A DNA stretch of 6,240 bases, from NCBI GenBank assembly GCA_031255425.1, contig JAIRSN010000162.1, forward strand, positions 1 to 6,240, given 5' to 3'. A program made the translations under genes and the position numbers. Under the pieces are notes generated by a model. That model was given only the letters and a program-made list of their open reading frames with translations. It did no database searches and was not told the DNA's origin. Below are positions 1-5,215 of this stretch, piece by piece (within the stretch, counting starts at the first letter, position 1; every line of letters begins with the position of its first letter). This stretch comes from Dysgonamonadaceae bacterium. Lineage in GTDB: Bacteria; Bacteroidota; Bacteroidia; Bacteroidales; Azobacteroidaceae.

Positions 1-120
1 CGGGCAACTTTTACGGGTTTTTACCGCACTGCTACTGTTCATTTCGGCAGACGGTAAAAATAGAATGCCCGGTGAGAGATATTGTTGAAAAACTGTAAAC
101 AGGTTGCGCAACAGGCACCA
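1..120. other. Non-coding or gene-end stretch, no assignable feature
   Basis: This stretch is lower in GC than the genes downstream. Two forward frames are open from the window edge, stopping at 87-89 and 96-98. The second would end a peptide in VRDIVEKL and could be the last 31 residues of an upstream gene. On the reverse strand an ATG at 40-42 opens a frame that runs off the left edge after 14 codons. None of these is long enough to show family similarity or codon bias, so no gene is called. The terminator at 297-325 would suit a forward gene ending here, but that is only an inference. Confidence 0.3.
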
Positions 121-147
121 TGAGTAACCCCGGGTGCCAACCCGGGG
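121..147 (+). repeat. Inverted repeat A, left copy (TGAGTAA + hairpin H1)
   Basis: A 27-nt segment made of TGAGTAA followed by hairpin H1. It is the reverse complement of 244-270 with a single mismatch in the hairpin loop (C at 137 against A at 254). One further complementary base outside (A120/T271) extends the match to 28 positions. Confidence 0.85.
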
Positions 148-166
148 AGAACATGCCCCCCTACAC

Positions 167-187
167 CCGACTCCGCAGGAGTCGAAT
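167..187 (+). repeat. Inverted repeat B, left copy (hairpin H2 + GAAT)
   Basis: A 21-nt segment holding a 7-bp stem (CGACTCC/GGAGTCG) around a GCA loop, followed by GAAT. It is an exact reverse complement of 272-292, loop included. It sits about 20 nt after repeat A on this side. Confidence 0.85.
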
Positions 188-243
188 CATAGAGGGTATA
201 ATTCAACCCGTTCCGGGTTGTATGGAGAGGTGGGGTTTCTCTA

Positions 244-270
244 CCCCGGGTTGACACCCGGGGTTACTCA
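244..270 (-). repeat. Inverted repeat A, right copy (hairpin H4 + TTACTCA)
   Basis: Reverse-complement partner of 121-147. Its own stem is again 8 bp and perfect, with loop TGAC. The single difference between the copies lies in a loop and leaves the stem intact, as expected if the local hairpin is what matters. Confidence 0.85.
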
Positions 271-271
271 T

Positions 272-292
272 ATTCGACTCCTGCGGAGTCGG
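272..292 (-). repeat. Inverted repeat B, right copy (ATTC + hairpin H5)
   Basis: Exact reverse complement of 167-187. Here it lies directly next to repeat A (only T271 between them), unlike the roughly 20-nt spacing on the left side. The two halves of the array are therefore not mirror images. Confidence 0.85.
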
Positions 293-296
293 AGCC

Positions 297-325
297 GGCG
301 CCTCCGTGTCCGGCGCCCTTTTTTT
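297..325 (+). terminator. Rho-independent terminator-like stem with T-run
   Basis: GGCGCC at 297-302 pairs with GGCGCC at 312-317 around a 9-nt loop. One C follows, then seven T (319-325). This is the usual form of an intrinsic terminator for forward-strand transcripts. It would end transcription coming from upstream or from the hairpin array, and would separate it from the lyase operon starting at 449. The six-pair stem is short but entirely G:C. It could also be a sixth member of the hairpin array that happens to be followed by T residues. Confidence 0.65.
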
Positions 326-448
326 AATGAGTATGATACATTTATCACGCTATTTTGGGAAATATTAGCGCCCCCGTTCAATTTTTTCTCACGACATTTG
401 TTCCACTGAACGATAGATATTCATTTAAAAATAAAAACAAAAGACATT
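326..448 (+). promoter_or_regulatory. AT-rich leader of the pectate lyase operon
   Basis: Intergenic leader between the terminator and the first lyase gene, so the operon promoter is expected here. Near-matches to the Bacteroidota -7 consensus TAnnTTTG occur at 337-344 (TACATTTA), 351-358 (TATTTTGG) and 393-400 (GACATTTG). None has a convincing TTTG -33 element at the usual distance, so no promoter is assigned. A short dyad, TGATA-CATT-TATCA, lies at 334-347. The last 22 nt before the start codon are strongly A-rich (for example AAAAATAAAAACAAAAG) with no Shine-Dalgarno site, which is typical of translation starts in this phylum. Confidence 0.4.
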
Positions 449-2902
449 ATGAAAGAACGAATCATACTCCTGATGTTACTCTGCCTGACCATTGTCCCGA
501 ACGGTTCGGCGAAGCAGTATTTCATCGCCCCCAACGGCAACGACGCCCAGGAAGGAAGCCTCGAAGCGCCCTTTTCCGGTTTTGAAAAAGCATACGGGCT
601 GGCGGTTCCGGGCGACACGATTTACGTCCGGGGCGGCACCTACTCCGTCTCCACCATGTGGAAGATGAGCAAGCCCGGAACGCTCGAAAACTACTATAAG
701 CTGTGGGTGTACCCGGACGACCTGCGCGACGGCAACCGCGCCGTCCTCGACGTGAAAACCGGCAACGGTATGCGCATCGACAGCAACGGACACTATTGGT
801 ACGTCCGCGGGTTTGTGATCCAAAACGCTTCCGACAACGGAATCCGGATTTTCGGAAGCCACAACATCATCGAAAACTGTGTCTTCCGGAACAATTCCGA
901 CTCCGGACTCTCCATCCAGCAGTCCAACGGGACCGCCGCGAACGACGGCTCCATCGCCGGCTACAACCTTGTGCTGAATTGCGACTCCTACGACAATGTC
1001 GAACAGGCGGACGACGCCGACGGCTTTGCCTGCAAACTGTCGCCCGGAGCGGGAAATATTTTCCGGGGATGCCGCGCCTGGGCAAACGCCGACGACGGCT
1101 GGGATTTTTATTATTCCCGCTTTCAAACCATTGTCGAAGATTGCTGGACGTTCAGCAACGGAATCAACGGCGGCAACGGCAACGGCTTTAAATCGAACGG
1201 AAGCGCCAGCAGTTCGTCCACCCCGCGCACGCAGGCGCCGCATGTCTACATCCGCTGCATTGCCTTCGACCACAAGTACAAGGCGGGGTCGAACAACAAG
1301 GGATTCGACCAGAACCACAACGAGGGAAATGTGACGATGATCAACTGCCTCTCGTTCGACAACGAAAAGAATTTTGCCTATCAGGAAAATACGCAGAACG
1401 GGAAAAACCATGTCTTCCGCAACTGCGTCGGCTTTGAGCCGTACAGCGAGAAGCTGGCGCGCACCCTCCTGCCCGGCGAAGTGGTCAATGCCGGCACCAA
1501 AGACGAAATCAGCTACCGCGCAAGCAATACCTGGTTTGCGTCGACCATCGACGATGCCTCCAACTCGTGGAACCTGTTTCCCGAAACCGCCGGGGACGTT
1601 CCCTCGCGCGACGATTATGTGACCCTGGACAAGGCGGCGGCGATGGCATCCCGTTCGGCGGACGGCTCCCTGCCCGACAACGGTTTCGGGCGGTTGAAAC
1701 CCGGCAGCAAGCTGATCGACCGGGGGCTTCCCTACACTTTTTCTTTGTCGTCGGATGCCGGCGATTATCCGGAAAACCCGGCGAATCCGCCCTATATCGT
1801 GTCGACGCTGATTACTTCTCCGGACGGAATGCCCGACTTGGGACCGTTTGAGTTTGTGAAAGCATTGAATCCGGACAACCGCGCTCCGGAAGTCTCCTTG
1901 ACCGCTCCCGCCGACGGCAGCACCTTCGAACAGGGGACGCCCGTCGTCCTGTCGGCTGCGGCAACCGACCCCGACGGCAGCATTGCCCGGGTGGAATTTT
2001 ACGCCGGCGCCCGCTTGCTGGGAATGTCTACGGCGGCTCCCTATACCTGCACCTGGACGCCTGCGACCGCCGGAACGCTGGTCCTGTCCGCATTGGCATA
2101 CGACAACGAAGGCGGCACCGGGCTGTCGCCGGCGGTCACCATTCACGTGAAAGGCTCGACCCAGCCCGGCGGCGGCGAAACGAAACCCTTGCTGCGGCTG
2201 ACCGGTTACAGCGCGTCGCTGACCGACGAAATCGCCAACCAAGCCTGGGGAACCGCCAACAGCGTTGCTTCGGGCAGCAACGGGCGCATCAAATTGAATT
2301 TCAGCAGCAACAAAGGCGGAACATTGGTTTCGCCGGCGATCGACGGCTCGAAATACACGGTCCGGGAGCTGAGCTTGCAGTTTTGCAGTTCGGGCGGCGG
2401 CAACCGCAACCTGAATGTCTCGCTTTCTTTCGACGGCGGAACAACCTACACCCCCGCCTACACGCAAGCCGGCGGGAAAAACGGGGAAGCGATTGCTGTG
2501 ACTTTTCCGGTGGCAGACAAAACACCCGCCTCCGTGTCTTCCTTTGTCCTGAAACTCGAAGCAGCCAATACCATCGAAGTATGGGACATTGAAGTGCGCG
2601 GCGCTGCGAAAACACCGGCAGGCATCGAACAGGCAGCGTTGCCTGCTTCCCGCCTGTCGTGTTTTCCGGCGGTGACCGGTGGCTTTGCCTCCATCGTATT
2701 CGACCTGGAAAAAACCCTTCCCGTGCAGTTGGCGCTTTACAACGTGCAGGGCAGCCGGGTGAAAGAGCTGGCGCGGGACAACTGGTTCCCTGCCGGGCGC
2801 AATTCCGTTCTGTGCGATCTCAGCACATTGCCGGAAGGACTATATATCTGCGTTTTATCCACAGGAAATTATTCAACATATACAAAAATAATCAGGAAAT
2901 AG
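449..2902 (+). CDS. Secreted PL9 pectate lyase with Ig-like domain and T9SS sorting tail
   Basis: Probable extracellular pectate lyase that cleaves polygalacturonate by calcium-dependent beta-elimination. The start at 449 gives a clear signal peptide (charged MKER, hydrophobic core, likely cleavage after A21). Residues 22-470 form a PL9 parallel beta-helix. The predicted calcium ligands are D191 (in ADGFACKL) and D215, D216, D219 (in NADDGWDF). Their spacing equals that of D209, D233, D234, D237 in Dickeya PelL, and K248 (in GNGFK) matches catalytic K273. Residues 479-568 look like a bacterial Ig-like domain (SLTAPADGSTF...SIARVEFYAG). Residues about 578-718 are a beta-rich, Gly/Ser/Asn-rich module that I cannot assign. 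Residues about 735-817 resemble a T9SS type A tail ending LPEGLYI...YTKIIRK, although the usual YPNP box reads CFPA. At 817 residues it is far longer than single-domain PL9 enzymes because of these additions. It is the first gene of a tight three-gene cluster. The lyase call is firm; endo or exo action cannot be judged. Confidence 0.92.
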   Translation: MKERIILLMLLCLTIVPNGSAKQYFIAPNGNDAQEGSLEAPFSGFEKAYGLAVPGDTIYVRGGTYSVSTMWKMSKPGTLENYYKLWVYPDDLRDGNRAVLDVKTGNGMRIDSNGHYWYVRGFVIQNASDNGIRIFGSHNIIENCVFRNNSDSGLSIQQSNGTAANDGSIAGYNLVLNCDSYDNVEQADDADGFACKLSPGAGNIFRGCRAWANADDGWDFYYSRFQTIVEDCWTFSNGINGGNGNGFKSNGSASSSSTPRTQAPHVYIRCIAFDHKYKAGSNNKGFDQNHNEGNVTMINCLSFDNEKNFAYQENTQNGKNHVFRNCVGFEPYSEKLARTLLPGEVVNAGTKDEISYRASNTWFASTIDDASNSWNLFPETAGDVPSRDDYVTLDKAAAMASRSADGSLPDNGFGRLKPGSKLIDRGLPYTFSLSSDAGDYPENPANPPYIVSTLITSPDGMPDLGPFEFVKALNPDNRAPEVSLTAPADGSTFEQGTPVVLSAAATDPDGSIARVEFYAGARLLGMSTAAPYTCTWTPATAGTLVLSALAYDNEGGTGLSPAVTIHVKGSTQPGGGETKPLLRLTGYSASLTDEIANQAWGTANSVASGSNGRIKLNFSSNKGGTLVSPAIDGSKYTVRELSLQFCSSGGGNRNLNVSLSFDGGTTYTPAYTQAGGKNGEAIAVTFPVADKTPASVSSFVLKLEAANTIEVWDIEVRGAAKTPAGIEQAALPASRLSCFPAVTGGFASIVFDLEKTLPVQLALYNVQGSRVKELARDNWFPAGRNSVLCDLSTLPEGLYICVLSTGNYSTYTKIIRK

Positions 2903-2906
2903 TATG
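2897..2906 (+). promoter_or_regulatory. Stop-start junction between the two PL9 genes
   Basis: AAA TAG T ATG: the stop (2900-2902) and the next start (2904-2906) are separated by one base. Just upstream, inside the first gene, is CAGGAAA (2893-2899), a weak purine-rich stretch. No room exists for a separate promoter next to the start, so co-transcription and translational re-initiation are likely. Confidence 0.6.
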
Positions 2907-5204
2907 AAAAAACAAGTAGCATTGGGTATACTTCTGCTTTTCGCGTGTCTTATCGCGCGGGCAGACATTGTTATGCAGGCGGAGGACGCGCGTTTCGACG
3001 GCAAAACCGCCAATAATCACAGCGGATACACCGGAAGCGGTTTCGTCGATATTGGAAACGCATCCGGCAGTTGGATTGAGTTTGAGTTTTCCCTGCGCGA
3101 AGCCTTGCCGCAAGGGGTGGTGAATCTTCGCTGGGCAAACGGAAAGGAAGACCAGCGGAACATGCGGATTGAGGTCAACGGAAACACGGCGATTGCCGAC
3201 CAGCCTTTCGGATACTCCGGCGGCTTTACGACCTGGCTGGAAACGGCGATGACGCTGGATCTCCGGAAAGGGACAAACGTTATCCGGATGGTGTCGCTCA
3301 CTTCGGTGGGCGGTCCCAACCTGGACCGGATCACCGTCGTTGGCGGCGAGCCGGGCAGCCTCGAATACGGGCTGGACGTCCTGATACAGGGAAAAGGAAG
3401 GGTGTTGCGCGAGCCGGACGCGCCGTTCTACGAAGAGGGGACGGTGGTCACGCTTACGGCGGTTCCCGATGCCGGCTTTCAGGCTTCTTTTGTGGGATGG
3501 TCGGGCGATGCGAGCGGCAACTCGCTTACGGCATCCGTTGCAATGACCGGACGGAAGGCGGTCACGGCGACTTTCCGCTCGTCGGTTCACGCCTCGTATT
3601 ACTGTGCCCCGGAAGCCAAGGGCGGGAACGACAGCAACCCCGGTACCCTCGAACAGCCGTTTTTCAACCTGAAAAAAGCCCTGGCGTTGATGGAGCCGGG
3701 CGATACGGTTTTCCTCCGGGGGGGCGTGTATGATTACAACGAAACGATTCTCTTGGACAAAACCGGGTCGGACGTCGAACGGATTTGCCTCTTTGCGTAC
3801 GCAAACGAAATTCCGGTGCTGGACTTTTACCGGATCGGCGGCACCCGCGGCAATGCCCGCGGCTTTAAGGTGACCGGGAACTATTATTATATGAAGGGAT
3901 TGGAAATCTGCTATGCGCCCGACAACGGAATCAAGGTCGAGGGCAGCCACAATATCTTCGAACTGTTGCGCCTGCATCACAACGGCGATTCGGGCATCCA
4001 GATCGGGCTGGGTTCCAACGACCCGGACGGTCCCGACATCGTCTGTTTCAACTTGGTCAAGAACTGCGACTCGTGGCGCAACCTGGATTGGGGAACCAGC
4101 TATGAAAATGCCGACGGTTTCGCCTGCAAACTGTCGCCGGGTCCGGGCAACCGCTTTGTCGGGTGCCGCGCCTGGCAGAATGCCGACGACGGCTGGGATT
4201 TCTACATGACGCATTATCCGATCTACATCGACTCCTGCTGGACTTACGGCAACGGCAATGTCGAAATAATCAATATAGATGAGGAATGGAAAAGCCGTTA
4301 TCCCGACGCTCCCGGCAATTGGCAGGGCGACGGCAACGGATTCAAACTGGGCGGCGACGGCTGGCCGGCAAAGCATCAGGTGAGCAACTGCATCGCTTTC
4401 GACGGATATGCCACGGGCGCCGGATTCAGCGAGAACAACAATGCCGACAGCCTTTTCCTGTATAATTGTGTGGCTTGGTACGGCGTGAAAAATTTCCGCG
4501 TCCGCGCTTACCCCAGCGACCTGCGCAACTGCATCAGCTTCGATGCCAAAAGTTCCAGCGAAAATGCAGTCCGGGAGATTGCGTCCGGCAGTATCGAACG
4601 GAATAATTCGTGGAACGAAATCAACGGCGAAACGCTGGTGCCCGCCCGCAAGGACGCCGCCGGAAATATCTTCGACCAGAAAAGTATTTACAATGAGTTT
4701 GTCAGCACCTCCGTCGAAGATTTCCACGCGCCCCGCGAAAGCGACGGAAGCCTTCCCAACAACGGGTTCGGGCGCTTGAAGCCGGGCAGCCGCTTTGTCG
4801 ACAAGGGAACGCCCGAAGTGCGGGGCGTCAGTGCGCAGACCTATCACCAAGTTCCGCTAACCATTCCGTATACCGGCAGCGCACCGGACCTGGGGGCATA
4901 CGAAACGGGGCTGTTCACGGAGTTCCGGGCGGCGAACTTCTCCGACGAGGGGATTTTCTCCCATTACCCGAACCCCGTCCGGGCGACGACGACGTTTACC
5001 GCCGTTGCGCAGGAAGAGGGGACGGCGACGATTTACCTTTGCGACCTCGCAGGGAAAAAGCTGAAAACGATTTGCGACCGTTACGTGACCAAAAACGAAC
5101 CGATTCGGGAATCCTTTAATACGTCGGACTTGGGGAAAGGCATTTACATGGCTGTTTTCAAAAACGGAAAGACACAGCAAGTCCGGAAAATCATTAAAAG
5201 TTAA
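2904..5204 (+). CDS. Secreted PL9 pectate lyase with CBM35-like domain and T9SS tail
   Basis: Second probable extracellular PL9 pectate lyase, a paralogue of the preceding gene. The ATG lies 1 nt after the upstream TAG, which suggests translational coupling. The signal peptide ends around A20 (IARA/DIV). Residues 21-147 resemble a CBM35/CBM6-type galactose-binding-like domain (MQAED near the start, GYTGSGFVDIG, NLDRITV at its end). Residues 153-226 resemble an InlB B-type repeat (EEGTVVTLTAVPDAGF...FVGWSGD). Residues about 230-668 are the PL9 beta-helix, with predicted calcium ligands D404, D428, D429, D432 and catalytic K481 (GNGFKLGGDGW). Residues about 684-766 are a standard T9SS type A tail (HYPNPV, then LGKGIYMAVFKNG, ending RKIIKS). 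The segment between D432 and K481 is 20 residues longer than in the paralogue. The two PL9 domains share blocks such as DGSLPxNGFGRLKPGS. Some CBM35 members bind uronic acids, including unsaturated lyase products; whether this one does is inference. Confidence 0.92.
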   Translation: MKKQVALGILLLFACLIARADIVMQAEDARFDGKTANNHSGYTGSGFVDIGNASGSWIEFEFSLREALPQGVVNLRWANGKEDQRNMRIEVNGNTAIADQPFGYSGGFTTWLETAMTLDLRKGTNVIRMVSLTSVGGPNLDRITVVGGEPGSLEYGLDVLIQGKGRVLREPDAPFYEEGTVVTLTAVPDAGFQASFVGWSGDASGNSLTASVAMTGRKAVTATFRSSVHASYYCAPEAKGGNDSNPGTLEQPFFNLKKALALMEPGDTVFLRGGVYDYNETILLDKTGSDVERICLFAYANEIPVLDFYRIGGTRGNARGFKVTGNYYYMKGLEICYAPDNGIKVEGSHNIFELLRLHHNGDSGIQIGLGSNDPDGPDIVCFNLVKNCDSWRNLDWGTSYENADGFACKLSPGPGNRFVGCRAWQNADDGWDFYMTHYPIYIDSCWTYGNGNVEIINIDEEWKSRYPDAPGNWQGDGNGFKLGGDGWPAKHQVSNCIAFDGYATGAGFSENNNADSLFLYNCVAWYGVKNFRVRAYPSDLRNCISFDAKSSSENAVREIASGSIERNNSWNEINGETLVPARKDAAGNIFDQKSIYNEFVSTSVEDFHAPRESDGSLPNNGFGRLKPGSRFVDKGTPEVRGVSAQTYHQVPLTIPYTGSAPDLGAYETGLFTEFRAANFSDEGIFSHYPNPVRATTTFTAVAQEEGTATIYLCDLAGKKLKTICDRYVTKNEPIRESFNTSDLGKGIYMAVFKNGKTQQVRKIIKS

Positions 5205-5215
5205 CAACAGAAACG
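5205..5215 (+). promoter_or_regulatory. Short A-rich gap before the PL1 gene
   Basis: Eleven bases (CAACAGAAACG) separate the second PL9 stop from the PL1 start. There is no terminator and no Shine-Dalgarno core. The spacing supports a single transcript, and the choice of the 5216 ATG rests on the signal peptide it produces. Confidence 0.55.

Larger units (their letters stand above)
121..292. repeat. Array of five short hairpins forming two interleaved inverted pairs
   Basis: Five local hairpins lie in a row. H1 (128-147) has arms CCCCGGGT/ACCCGGGG with a 4-nt loop. H2 (168-184) has arms CGACTCC/GGAGTCG with a 3-nt loop. H3 (204-220) has arms CAACCCG/CGGGTTG with a 3-nt loop. H4 (244-263) has the same arms as H1. 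H5 (275-291) has the same arms as H2. All five stems are perfect. H1 with its flank TGAGTAA is the reverse complement of H4 with TTACTCA, and H2 with GAAT is the reverse complement of H5 with ATTC. The order H1-H2-H3-H4-H5 makes the two long-range pairings cross. No transposase or protein-coding signal is present, and short open frames across the region are compositional artefacts. It resembles an intergenic palindromic repeat (REP/BIME-like or a small non-autonomous element). The family is not identified, and a transcribed structured RNA is the main alternative. Confidence 0.8.

Noticed and set aside
3..98. C-terminal end of an upstream gene (31 codons)
   Set aside because: Too short to test, and two other frames are equally open from the edge. 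It is mentioned as a possibility only.
121..292. CRISPR array or insertion sequence
   Set aside because: There are no regularly spaced direct repeats with unique spacers, and no transposase frame or target duplication is visible. The units are hairpins in inverted, interleaved order.
351..358. TATTTTGG as the -7 promoter element
   Set aside because: It lacks one T of the TAnnTTTG consensus and has no TTTG element about 20 nt upstream, where the sequence is the end of the terminator and AATGAG.
134..409. 91-codon forward open frame across the hairpin array, and a 72-codon reverse one at 39-257
   Set aside because: Both run through the palindromic repeats, and the forward one also crosses the terminator. 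The translations are repeat-derived and have no protein-like character.
449..520. Lipoprotein signal in the first PL9 enzyme (Cys at residue 12)
   Set aside because: The cysteine is inside the hydrophobic core (MLLCLT) and the preceding residues do not fit a lipobox. A normal signal peptidase site after residue 21 is better.
476..2467. 663-codon open frame on the reverse strand
   Set aside because: It lies wholly antisense to the first PL9 gene. Its translation is an Ala/Val/Gly/Arg-rich string without any domain, as expected opposite a GC-rich codon-biased gene.
2892..4850. 652-codon open frame on the reverse strand
   Set aside because: Same pattern, antisense to the second PL9 gene, whose catalytic motifs prove the forward frame.
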